In this document: positions 6,736 through 13,873 of the stretch, in pieces
Numbering within the stretch: position 1 is the first letter of the stretch
Layout of the letters: every line of letters begins with the position of its first letter
Source of the DNA: DATCYX01 sp037444705
GTDB taxonomy: Bacteria > Chloroflexota > Anaerolineae > Anaerolineales > UBA4823
DNA: 19,920 bases
Assembly (NCBI GenBank): GCA_037444705.1
Contig: JBBILY010000037.1
Span: 1-19,920, forward strand
Direction: 5' to 3'
The notes under the pieces: generated by a model
The model's input: only the letters and a program-made list of their open reading frames with translations
What the model was told of the DNA's origin: nothing
Databases searched by the model: none
Program-made: the position numbers and the translations under genes

Positions 6736-6779
6736 CCCTATGAAGAACTTGTGAAGAGCGCCTGTAAGGCTTATGAAGA
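6736..6779 (-). promoter_or_regulatory. Four-unit 11-bp direct repeat, probable OmpR/PhoB-type operator
   Basis: On the minus strand the motif TCTTCAyAaG recurs in phase. Copies start at 6779, 6757 and 6746, with a degenerate copy (CTTACAGGCGC) filling the slot at 6768. The period is exactly 11 bp over 44 bp. On the plus strand TGAAGA begins at 6741, 6752 and 6774, with TGTAAG at 6763. Eleven-bp tandem half-sites are how PhoB/OmpR-family regulators bind. The array sits at the -35 position of the candidate promoter, so positive autoregulation by the operon's own regulator is the natural inference. Confidence 0.6.
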
Positions 6780-6789
6780 TTTGTTCTGG

Positions 6790-8952
6790 CTAATTCTCTT
6801 CCCCTGCCAGGAGTTTGATCTTCTTCCAGGGCGGTAGATCGGTTTCCTCAGCGAGAATCCCGCGCAGTTCGAAGATCTGATCGCGCAGCACCGCCGCTTT
6901 CTCGAACTCCAGGTTGCGAGCGGCTTCCTTCATGCGCGTTTCTAACTCGGTGATCATCCGCTGCAATTCAGACTTAGGAATGCCCGCCGCGCCGCGTATG
7001 CGGTATTCGGCTTTCTCTTCCGCCACGGCGCGCACGGAGAGTTGATCGGTGAGATCGCGCACCGCCTTATAAATGCCCACCGGCTGGATGCCATGTTCCT
7101 GGTTGTATGCCATCTGGATGGCGCGCCGCCGATTGGTTTCGTCAATGGCACGCCGCATGGAATCGGTCACGGTATCCGCGTACATGATGACTTTACCTTC
7201 TGCATGGCGGGCAGCACGGCCAATGGTCTGAATTAAAGCCGTTTCCGAACGCAGGAAGCCCTCCTTGTCCGCGTCCAGGATGGCCACCAGCGAAACCTCC
7301 GGCAAATCCAACCCTTCGCGCAACAGATTGATGCCTACCACCACATCGAACACCCCCAAGCGCAGGTCACGCAGGATGCCCACCCGTTCCAGGGTGTCTA
7401 TCTCTGAGTGTAGATAGTGCACTTTAATCCCTAATTCCATCAGGTAGTCAGAAAGTTTCTCTGCCATGCGCTTGGTGAGCGTGGTGACCAGAGTGCGCTG
7501 GCCCAACTCCACCCGCTTGCGGATTTCAGCCACCAGGTCGTCAATTTGCCCCTCCACCGGTCGCACTTCCACTTCAGGATCCACCAGGCCCGTCGGGCGG
7601 ATGATCTGTTCCACCACTTGATCGGCGCGTTGCAACTCATAGGGGCCGGGAGTGGCCGAAGTGTATATGGTATAGCCCATGCGCTGCTCGAACTCTTCGA
7701 AGGTGAGCGGGCGGTTATCTAAGGCCGAAGGCAGGCGGAAGCCATATTCCACCAGCGTTTCCTTACGCGAACGGTCGCCATTATACATGCCCCGAATCTG
7801 AGGCACGGTCATATGCGATTCGTCAATGATCAGCAAATATTCGCTGGGTAAATAGTCCATTAAAGTCCAGGGGGGTGAGCCTGGGGGGCGCTGGTCCAGA
7901 TGNNNNNNNNNNCCCCGCCGCCCAGCCCCGCGCACACGCGACGCGCCACACACCACCCAATACTCGCGGCCAACCCACTCCAGCACCCTCCACCGCCCCG
8001 CGCCGGGGGGGCGCTGGTCCAGATGGCGCGAGTAGTTTTCGATGCCGGCGCAATAGCCCACCTCGCGCAACATCTCTAAGTCGTAAAGGGTGCGCTGCTC
8101 CAGGCGTTGGGCTTCCAGGTATTTACCCTGGGCTTTGAACCAGGCTACCCGCTCAGTCAGTTCAACCTCAATGTCGGCGATGGCTTTTTGTAGTTTGTCC
8201 TGGTCGGTGATGAAGTGTTTGGCGGGGTAGATATACACCGAGTTCAACGAACGGCGCAGTTCGCCGGTGATTGGGTCGAACTCCACCACGCGCTCTACCT
8301 CATCCCCCCAGAAGGTGATGCGATAGCCAATGCGATCTTGATAAGCCGGGATAATTTCCAAGGTATCGCCGCGCACGCGGAACCTGCCCGGCGCGAGTTC
8401 GAAGTCATTGCGCTCATACTGGCCCTCGACCAGTTGCCGCAGCAGGGCGTTTCGGCGATACACCTTGCCATTTTCCAAGTTGATGGCCACTCGCCCATAG
8501 GCTTCAGGGTTGCCAATGCCATAGATGCACGAGACTGAGGCGACGATGATGACATCTTTGCGCGTCATCAGGGCAGTGGTTGCCGCCAGGCGCAGGCGTT
8601 CAATCTCCTCGTTGATGTCGCTATCTTTTTCGATGTATAGATCGTGCTGGGGCACATAGGCTTCGGGTTGATAGTAATCGTAATAAGAAACGAAATACTC
8701 CACCGCATTCTCTGGGAAAAACTCGCGAAACTCAGCATAGAGTTGAGCCGCCAGGGTCTTGTTATGGGCCATGACCAAGGCTGGCAACTGCACTTGCTCG
8801 ATCACCGAGGCCATGGTGAAGGTCTTGCCCGTACCTGTTGCCCCCAGGAGCACCTGATGGCGATAGCCCTTTCTCAGTCCTTCGACCAGTTTGCTGATGG
8901 CTTGGGGTTGATCGCCGGTAGGTTTAAAGGGAGCGTGAAGTTTGAATTCCAT
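6790..8952 (-). CDS. uvrB: UvrABC system protein B, interrupted by an assembly artefact
   Basis: UvrB is the damage-verifying helicase-like subunit of nucleotide excision repair; it is loaded by UvrA and then recruits UvrC. The Walker A motif G-A-T-G-T-G-K-T-F is at residues 38-46. The damage-gripping beta-hairpin motif Y-D-Y-Y-Q-P-E-A-Y-V-P is at 91-101. D-E-S-H (motif II), I-G-R-A-A-R-H (motif VI) and a C-terminal UVR domain (about the last 45 residues, L-E-F-E-K-A-A-x-L-R-D) are all present. As assembled it reads 720 codons including four unknown ones. Removing the duplicated join (41 codons, see 7903-8025) leaves 679, the usual length. The gene itself is therefore probably intact in the organism. 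It has its own extended -10 promoter upstream. Confidence 0.95.
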   Translation of the reverse strand: MEFKLHAPFKPTGDQPQAISKLVEGLRKGYRHQVLLGATGTGKTFTMASVIEQVQLPALVMAHNKTLAAQLYAEFREFFPENAVEYFVSYYDYYQPEAYVPQHDLYIEKDSDINEEIERLRLAATTALMTRKDVIIVASVSCIYGIGNPEAYGRVAINLENGKVYRRNALLRQLVEGQYERNDFELAPGRFRVRGDTLEIIPAYQDRIGYRITFWGDEVERVVEFDPITGELRRSLNSVYIYPAKHFITDQDKLQKAIADIEVELTERVAWFKAQGKYLEAQRLEQRTLYDLEMLREVGYCAGIENYSRHLDQRPPGAGRWRVLEWVGREYWVVCGASRVRGAGRRXXXXHLDQRPPGSPPWTLMDYLPSEYLLIIDESHMTVPQIRGMYNGDRSRKETLVEYGFRLPSALDNRPLTFEEFEQRMGYTIYTSATPGPYELQRADQVVEQIIRPTGLVDPEVEVRPVEGQIDDLVAEIRKRVELGQRTLVTTLTKRMAEKLSDYLMELGIKVHYLHSEIDTLERVGILRDLRLGVFDVVVGINLLREGLDLPEVSLVAILDADKEGFLRSETALIQTIGRAARHAEGKVIMYADTVTDSMRRAIDETNRRRAIQMAYNQEHGIQPVGIYKAVRDLTDQLSVRAVAEEKAEYRIRGAAGIPKSELQRMITELETRMKEAARNLEFEKAAVLRDQIFELRGILAEETDLPPWKKIKLLAGEEN
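7883..8025. other. Scaffold join with duplicated contig ends and foreign-looking tail
   Basis: Ten Ns (7903-7912) mark a scaffold gap of arbitrary size. The same 20 bases occur on both sides of it, at 7883-7902 and 8006-8025. They encode H-L-D-Q-R-P-P-G twice in uvrB (residues 310-317 and 351-358). The 93 bases at 7913-8005 encode nothing UvrB-like and have an extreme C/G-rich composition unlike the flanks. The two contigs overlap, and one carries a spurious tail. Deleting 7903-8025 restores a continuous UvrB sequence. Confidence 0.9.
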
Positions 8953-8996
8953 AATGACCCGCTTATCACCTTAAATGCACCCATCGCAGGGGATAT

Positions 8997-9005
8997 ATTA
9001 TAACA
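8997..9005 (-). promoter_or_regulatory. Extended -10 promoter of uvrB
   Basis: On the minus strand TGT-TATAAT forms a perfect extended -10 element about 45 bases before the uvrB ATG. No -35 match is visible at the expected spacing (about 9020-9025). No LexA-type palindrome is recognisable near it. Confidence 0.55.
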
Positions 9006-9028
9006 CATTTGTGCTATTTATCGCTGGA

Positions 9029-9087
9029 AAGCCTGGGCTTAAACGAGGCGATTTGCTCAGCCCGTGACCCAGGCTTAATTCCCTGGG
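9029..9087. repeat. Overlapping alternative inverted repeats between uvrB and bcp
   Basis: AAGCCTGGG (9029-9037) is the perfect complement of CCCAGGCTT (9068-9076). The latter's CCCAGG can alternatively pair with CCTGGG at 9082-9087. Two mutually exclusive stems are therefore possible. No gene lies in 8953-9184, and the role is unknown. Confidence 0.4.
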
Positions 9088-9113
9088 TTACAACAATCCT
9101 CCCCGCAAGGCGG

Positions 9114-9161
9114 ACAAACAATAACGAGCCTCGCCCTCGGGGTGAGATAGCGAAGCTCGTT
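9114..9161 (-). terminator. Probable intrinsic terminator of the bcp gene
   Basis: Arms AACGAGCCTCGC (9123-9134) and GCGAAGCTCGTT (9150-9161) pair over 12 bp with one mismatch around a 15-base loop. Read on the minus strand the stem follows the bcp stop by 24 bases. A T-rich stretch (ATTGTTTG) comes right after it. Confidence 0.6.
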
Positions 9162-9184
9162 CTCAGGCCGGCTACAGGATCAAC

Positions 9185-9643
9185 CTAGGCCAGGGCCTGT
9201 AAAACCTCGGCTGAGTGAGCGGCGGGTTTTACGTTCTCGAACACTTTAACAATTCGTCCCTGGGCGTCTATGACAAAGGTGGTCCGTAACACTCCCTGAT
9301 ATTGACGTCCCATAAATTTTTTCGGCCCCCACACCCCATATAACTCGCACACCTGATGATCGCCATCGGAGAGCAATGTGAAAGGCAGTTGATGTCTGGC
9401 TTTGAAGCGAGCGTGGCTTTGCGGAGAATCGGGGCTGACGCCCAGGATGGTCACCCCAGCGCGCTCATAAGCGGCATAATCATCTCGAAATCCGCACGCT
9501 TCGGTTGTACATCCTGGCGTCTCATCTTTGGGATAGAAATAAAGCACCAGCGGCCGGCCGCGATAATCCGCAAGCCGCCGTAACTTCCCGCTCTCGTCGG
9601 GGAGGCTGAAATCCGGGGCTAAACTTCCCTCAGGTAGCGGCAT
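9185..9643 (-). CDS. bcp: Thioredoxin-dependent thiol peroxidase, Bcp/PrxQ type
   Basis: A 152-residue atypical 2-Cys peroxiredoxin that reduces hydrogen peroxide and organic hydroperoxides using thioredoxin. It matches the family end to end: A-P-D-F-S-L-P at 9-15, Y-F-Y-P-K-D-E-T-P-G-C-T-T-E-A-C at 35-50, and G-V-x-R-x-T-F-V-I-D near the C-terminus. The peroxidatic cysteine is Cys45. The probable resolving cysteine, five residues on (Cys50), gives the PrxQ-alpha type C-x4-C. It lies 61 bases after the SlyD-like gene and is followed by a terminator hairpin, so the pair may be a stress/folding transcription unit. Confidence 0.95.
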   Translation of the reverse strand: MPLPEGSLAPDFSLPDESGKLRRLADYRGRPLVLYFYPKDETPGCTTEACGFRDDYAAYERAGVTILGVSPDSPQSHARFKARHQLPFTLLSDGDHQVCELYGVWGPKKFMGRQYQGVLRTTFVIDAQGRIVKVFENVKPAAHSAEVLQALA

Positions 9644-9704
9644 GATTCTGCCTTAGCCCTGTCTTCGTTTTCTAGGCACCCTCACGGGCACAATCGGACC
9701 TGCC

Positions 9705-10202
9705 TTACTCGTGGTCCTCTTCGTGCACGTGGCCATGCTCCAGTTCCATGGGCGTAGCGAAGCGCAAGCCAGTGATCTGGACTGTAAAATTCAAATCCTT
9801 GCCTGCCAGTGGATGATTGAAATTCAAACGCACATACTCTTCATCCACCGCCACGATCTGGGCCACCAGTTCTTCGCCGGTCATGTTGCGCAGTTGTAAT
9901 TCCACGCCGGGTTTCAAGGGGATCTCAGGAGGGAACTCCCGCCGCGGGATGTCAGCAAAGGCATTCGGATCTACCTCCCCGTAGGCCTCAGCCGCGACAA
10001 TCACGACCTCCTTGGTGTCGCCAACCGCCATCCCATAGAGAGCCTTCTCCAGACCGGGGATGATCTGCCCGCTACCCTGGATAAACTGGATGGGTTCGCT
10101 GCCCTTCGAGGTATCCACCACCTCGCCATCCACGGTGAGGGTATAGTCCAAGGTGACGACCATCCCGTCTTCAACTATTAATGGTTTATTGCTTGTGTTC
10201 AC
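9705..10202 (-). CDS. slyD: SlyD-like FKBP-type peptidyl-prolyl cis-trans isomerase
   Basis: A 165-residue cytoplasmic FKBP isomerase and chaperone. The FKBP halves (about 12-70 and 128-150) carry I-Q-F-I-Q-G-S-G-Q-I-I-P-G-L-E-K-A-L and N-F-N-H-P-L-A-G-K-x-L-N-F. The insert-in-flap chaperone domain (about 72-127) begins A-Y-G-E-V-D-P. The C-terminal tail is rich in His and acidic residues (H-G-H-V-H-E-E-D-H-E), as in SlyD, where it binds nickel. It is much shorter here. I chose the GTG at 10202 because GGAG (10209-10212) stands 6 nt before it. The longer in-frame GTG at 10265 would add a non-conserved leader. A metal role in NiFe-enzyme maturation is known for E. coli SlyD but not shown here. 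Confidence 0.9.
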   Translation of the reverse strand: MNTSNKPLIVEDGMVVTLDYTLTVDGEVVDTSKGSEPIQFIQGSGQIIPGLEKALYGMAVGDTKEVVIVAAEAYGEVDPNAFADIPRREFPPEIPLKPGVELQLRNMTGEELVAQIVAVDEEYVRLNFNHPLAGKDLNFTVQITGLRFATPMELEHGHVHEEDHE

Positions 10203-10279
10203 ATTTTTCTCCAATCTAATCTTAGCCTCAGGAGAACCAATCCGAATACCGTCTGGCTCCCCCACTTGCTTATAAAATT

Positions 10280-10288
10280 ATTTTAACA
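10280..10288 (-). promoter_or_regulatory. Extended -10 promoter of the SlyD-like gene
   Basis: TGT-TAAAAT on the minus strand, in an A/T-rich island about 80 bases before the chosen GTG start. It closely resembles the uvrB promoter (both read TGTGTTAwAATA). No clear -35 box is seen. Confidence 0.45.
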
Positions 10289-10399
10289 CAAACTGTTCGG
10301 GGAGTATTAAAGTCTTCTGAGAAGTTTCGCAGGGTATCAATGGGTCGGGAATCGGGAAGGGGTGCGCGCTTGGTTAGCGACGGCGATGTAACCCGCCCC

Positions 10400-10768
10400 C
10401 TACTCGATCAACTTGACCGTGCGCAACGCCCGCTCTATTAATTCCATCGTCACCGGTTTGACCAGGAATAACAAGGCGCCTGTACGGCGGGCTTTCAGGG
10501 CGGTCTCGGGTTGATCATCTGAGGTGATTATCACCACCGGCAGGTCTTTAAACCCGGGTTCACGCCGCAGATAGGCCATCACCTCAAAGCCATCCACCCC
10601 AGGCAGGTTGATATCCAGGAAAACAATATCCGGCTGGATGCGCTGGAAAGTCAGCAAGGCCGCCCGTGCTCCGTAGGCTGCCTGGGCTTCCACCCCCAGC
10701 AGGGCGAGCATCTGGCATAAGGTATCGGCTGTCTGACGGTTGTCGTCAATCACCAGGGCGGTGGGCAT
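10400..10768 (-). CDS. Single-domain (CheY-like) response regulator
   Basis: A 122-residue stand-alone receiver domain with no output domain. The acidic pocket is Asp8/Asp9 (V-I-D-D-N), the phospho-acceptor is Asp52 (F-L-D-I-N-L-P), the Thr/Ser switch is at 82-83 (I-I-T-S-D) and the lysine is Lys104 (V-K-P-V). Such proteins work by protein-protein contact or as phosphorelay intermediates. No kinase lies beside it. It follows the molybdenum-cofactor operon on the same strand, separated by 53 bases containing a hairpin, so it may be read from that operon or alone. The partner cannot be named from this window. Confidence 0.92.
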   Translation of the reverse strand: MPTALVIDDNRQTADTLCQMLALLGVEAQAAYGARAALLTFQRIQPDIVFLDINLPGVDGFEVMAYLRREPGFKDLPVVIITSDDQPETALKARRTGALLFLVKPVTMELIERALRTVKLIE

Positions 10769-10794
10769 AGATTTTACGGGCTTGGCTCTATCGC

Positions 10795-10825
10795 CTGACG
10801 ACGGATGGCCCTGTCCGTCGTTCAG
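10795..10825. terminator. Hairpin at the end of the MoeA-fusion operon
   Basis: ACGACGGA (10798-10805) pairs with TCCGTCGT (10814-10821) around an 8-base loop. CTG/CAG extends the stem past a one-base bulge. It overlaps the stop codon of the MoeA fusion gene. TTTT follows on the plus strand but there is no T-run on the minus strand, so a classical intrinsic terminator for the operon is doubtful. An RNA-protecting 3' hairpin is equally possible. Confidence 0.4.
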
Positions 10826-12819
10826 TTTTCAGACGGGATAGTTTGGCTTGGTTCGATCCGTGCAATTAGCGTGCCCATTGGGGTCACATCATAACCCGGC
10901 AGGGCAGCCACAGACCTGCGGAAGGCTTCTTCATGGAGCAGATCCAGCATAGGCGCCAGCAACTCGCTGGCGAAATATTCTTGGGGGATGACGAGGTCGT
11001 AACGCTCCTGAAAGAGGGGTATGAAGTCCAGGTCAAGCGCTTGCGCCGCCGCAGCAATACCCAAGGCGCAATCCGCCCGCCCCGAAGCCACCGCAGCCGC
11101 TACCGCGAGATGGGTATATTCCTCTTGATTGTAGCCGCGAATAGCCTGCGGCGATACTTGCAATTGTGCAAGGTGGTAGTCGAGCAACACCCGCGTGCCC
11201 GCCCCGCGCTGACGGTTGACAAAGGTCACATCGGGACGGATCAAGTCTTCTAAGGAGTGAATGCCTTTTGGATTGCCGCGCCGCACAATTAGCCCTTGCT
11301 CCCGCCCAACCAGGGCGATCAGCGTCACTGCGGTCTGAGGCAGATACTGGCGGATATAGCGCAGGTTGTATTCCCCGCTCTCGGGGTCCAACAGGTGGCT
11401 GCCTGCCAGGTGGGCTTCGCCGCGTCGCAGGGCTACCAGCCCGGCCTGGCTGCCCACATTGGCTGAAGCCAACCTGCGCCCTCGCTCGGCCAGGAACTGC
11501 GCCATCAAATCCAGGGTGATGTCATGCGAACCGATGGCGAAGATGGTGCGTTCCAGGTCGGCCGCAGAGCGATACAGGCGAACTTTGACCTCGGCCCCCG
11601 CGGGCAGGCCCTGCGACCCGCGCGGCAGGATGACAATGCCATCGGCGCGCACCAAGGAGGTGATGACCCCGGCGCCTCGCGACAGCGGCGCCGCCAGCAA
11701 ACGTCTACCCACCCGCCCGACGACGACGCGCATATAATCATCGTCGCCCGCCGGCGAGGTCACTTTGCGGGTCAGGGTCGCAGTGACCGTCAATGGCTCT
11801 TCATGGGGCTTGCCCAACCAGCGTTCCAGCAATGGCAGGACGAAGATCTCCCCGGTCAGCGCCGCAGAGACTGGATAACCCGGCACACCCAGGATAGGGA
11901 TCACCCGTGGGGCGGGTCGCTCCATGCGGATCATCCCCAGGATGACCGGATGTCCGGGGCGCACGGCCACGCCATGAACCAGCAATTGCCCTAAGGCTTC
12001 GACCACGCGCCCGGAGAAGTCTTCTGAGCCAGCCGAAGAGCCGGCATTAAGCAGGATCAAATCGTGTTCCTGGGCCGCCTGGCGCACCCGCTCACAAATG
12101 GCGTCAAAGTCGTCAGGGGTGATGGGATAACGCCTTGCCTGTCCACCCCAGGCGTTCACTTGAGCCGCCAGCACCAGAGAGTTAAATTCTATGATGTCCC
12201 CAGGGCGCACCTCCTGCCCTATGGGCACCAGTTCTGAGCCGGTTGGCAGGATAGCCACGCGCGGCTTGCGCGCCACGCGCACCTGGGTGTGACCACAGGC
12301 AGCGATGGCGCCCAAATCCACGGGGCGCAGGGTGTGTCCCGCTGGCAAAGCCAGTTGGGTGGCGACAATATCCTCACCCAGTGGACGCACATGTTGCCAG
12401 GGCGGTAACGCTGCCCTGAGGCGGATCTGGGCGGGGTGGCGCCAATCCGCGGCAACATCCCCTTCTTCATCTAACGGCTCGACGTTCTCGATGGGCACGA
12501 CAGCATCCGCCCATGGGGGTAAGGGGTCGCCCGTATCCACATACACTGCCTGGGCGCCAACCTGCAGGGTTATCGGGGCCGTGGGCATGGCGCCGCTGGT
12601 CTCATCCGAGCGCAGGGCAAAGCCATCCATGGCGGCGGCGTGGTAGTGAGGCGATGAGATCTTCGCCCAGATCGGCTCCGCCAGGACGCGCCCCAGGGCA
12701 CCTTCGTCTAACGGGATTTCTTCCACGCCCAGCAAACCCCATAGGCCGGCCTCCTTCAAGGCTTGCTCCAACCGCGCCTGGGCTTCCGGTAGGGGAATAT
12801 CGTGAAGGTACACAGACAT
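10822..12819 (-). CDS. MoeA-type molybdopterin molybdotransferase fused to a periplasmic-binding-protein-like domain
   Basis: A 665-residue two-part protein. Residues 1-415 are MoeA, which inserts molybdate (or tungstate) into adenylated molybdopterin. Motifs are A-M-D-G-F-A (63-68), P-T-G-S-E-L-V-P (192-199), N-A-G-S-S-A-G-S-E-D-F (258-268) and G-V-P-G-Y-P-V-S-A (311-319), where classical MoeA has N in place of Y. Residues 425-655 form a PBP-like (LysR-substrate/PF12727-type) domain. It starts I-G-S-H-D-I-T-L-D and contains R-Q-R-G-A-G-T-R and G-R-A-D-C-A-L-G-I. That domain resembles oxyanion-binding proteins but has no signal peptide, so it acts in the cytoplasm, perhaps as a metal-oxyanion or cofactor sensor (inference). 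The ATG at 12819 is preferred because GAGG lies 6 nt upstream; another ATG at 12831 overlaps the previous stop. Confidence 0.92.
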   Translation of the reverse strand: MSVYLHDIPLPEAQARLEQALKEAGLWGLLGVEEIPLDEGALGRVLAEPIWAKISSPHYHAAAMDGFALRSDETSGAMPTAPITLQVGAQAVYVDTGDPLPPWADAVVPIENVEPLDEEGDVAADWRHPAQIRLRAALPPWQHVRPLGEDIVATQLALPAGHTLRPVDLGAIAACGHTQVRVARKPRVAILPTGSELVPIGQEVRPGDIIEFNSLVLAAQVNAWGGQARRYPITPDDFDAICERVRQAAQEHDLILLNAGSSAGSEDFSGRVVEALGQLLVHGVAVRPGHPVILGMIRMERPAPRVIPILGVPGYPVSAALTGEIFVLPLLERWLGKPHEEPLTVTATLTRKVTSPAGDDDYMRVVVGRVGRRLLAAPLSRGAGVITSLVRADGIVILPRGSQGLPAGAEVKVRLYRSAADLERTIFAIGSHDITLDLMAQFLAERGRRLASANVGSQAGLVALRRGEAHLAGSHLLDPESGEYNLRYIRQYLPQTAVTLIALVGREQGLIVRRGNPKGIHSLEDLIRPDVTFVNRQRGAGTRVLLDYHLAQLQVSPQAIRGYNQEEYTHLAVAAAVASGRADCALGIAAAAQALDLDFIPLFQERYDLVIPQEYFASELLAPMLDLLHEEAFRRSVAALPGYDVTPMGTLIARIEPSQTIPSEN

Positions 12820-12830
12820 ACACCACCTCA

Positions 12831-13856
12831 TTAACGGTTCAGAAATTGCTCTTCATCATCCATCCCGGCCTCATCATCATCCCACTTCGGCAGCAAGCTG
12901 GCAAAGGTTTCCAGATCATATCCCCCCTGAATTTCGATGCGGCTCAAATAATACCGCCCTTTGGCTTTGTGGCGGTAAGACCCGCCCAACCCAAGCGCGA
13001 CCGCATAGCCCGCCTCCTGCACCAGGCGGGTGACGTAGGGCGAAGTAACCCCATACGGGAAGGCAAAAACCGAGATCGGCTGACCCGATAATTGCTCCAA
13101 AACCAGGCGTGAATCCTCGATCTCGTGCTTTAGTTTCACTTCTGGCCGGCGCAGGTTAACATGAGACCAGGAGTGACTGCCGATCTCCCAGCCCGCTGCT
13201 GCCAGGGCCCGAATCTGATCCGCGTTCAGACTCTTCCCCACTCCCACCTGCCCCACAACCACCAGGACCACCCCGGTAAATCCATAGCGTTGCAGGACGG
13301 GCAAAGCCTGAGTATAGACCTCCTGGTAACCGTCATCAAAGGTGATCAGCAGCGGTTTGGCAGGCAAAGCCGCGCCCTGCGTCAACGCCTGGTGCAATAA
13401 CCCCAGCGATATGGTGGTATAGCCCCAACGTTGCAGGCTTGCCATTTGGGCCTCAAAATCCTTAAGCGAGACCACATAACGCGAGGTTGAGCCTGCCTGG
13501 CTGATATGATGGTATAAGAGAATGGGGACGACCACCTCTCCCGCCGGCTGCCAGCGCCACTGCGGGGGAGAAGGGGGCAGGGCACTCATCGGCATCGTTG
13601 GCGTGAGGTCAGGGCTTCGGGAGGGCGGGATGATGGCCGTTAAACCCTCGGTATAAGGGGTGGCCTCTGGGGTTGTCTGGCTCGTCAGAGGCCAGGGGAT
13701 AACCTCGTTCAAGAACCGCTCTGGCCTGTGGACAAGCGAACTTGCGGCCGGTTGAGCCTTGACCTGGTTGTGAGGCTGAGCCAAAATCAAACCGCCAGGT
13801 GCCAGAACCACACCCAGGACCACCATCAGTAATAAACCAGCGCTTCTTCTGAGCAT
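12831..13856 (-). CDS. Exported polysaccharide deacetylase (NodB domain, CE4)
   Basis: A 341-residue secreted or membrane-anchored enzyme. Residues 1-26 are a hydrophobic signal/anchor, followed by a Pro/Thr/Ser-rich spacer to about residue 100. The NodB domain (about 108-300) has P-I-L-L-Y-H-H. Motif 1 is T-F-D-D-G, with Asp174 as base and Asp175 as metal ligand. Motif 2 is H-S-W-S-H, with zinc ligands His228 and His232. Motif 3 is F-A-F-P-Y-G. The family removes N- or O-acetyl groups from peptidoglycan, chitin-like or other surface glycans. The tail is strongly acidic (W-D-D-D-E-A-G-M-D-D-E-E). Its stop overlaps the upstream candidate ATG of the MoeA fusion. A GGGTGA Shine-Dalgarno precedes the start. 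Confidence 0.92.
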   Translation of the reverse strand: MLRRSAGLLLMVVLGVVLAPGGLILAQPHNQVKAQPAASSLVHRPERFLNEVIPWPLTSQTTPEATPYTEGLTAIIPPSRSPDLTPTMPMSALPPSPPQWRWQPAGEVVVPILLYHHISQAGSTSRYVVSLKDFEAQMASLQRWGYTTISLGLLHQALTQGAALPAKPLLITFDDGYQEVYTQALPVLQRYGFTGVVLVVVGQVGVGKSLNADQIRALAAAGWEIGSHSWSHVNLRRPEVKLKHEIEDSRLVLEQLSGQPISVFAFPYGVTSPYVTRLVQEAGYAVALGLGGSYRHKAKGRYYLSRIEIQGGYDLETFASLLPKWDDDEAGMDDEEQFLNR

Positions 13857-13873
13857 GAGTTCACCCTTGGTAA

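Noticed and set aside
7823..8053. 76-codon frame spanning the N run on the minus strand
   Set aside because: It crosses the assembly gap and lies in the wrong frame of uvrB; it is a product of the artefact.
10314..10324. 11-base palindrome CTTCTGAGAAG upstream of the SlyD-like promoter
   Set aside because: Short, single-copy in the window, and not positioned over the promoter; chance cannot be excluded.
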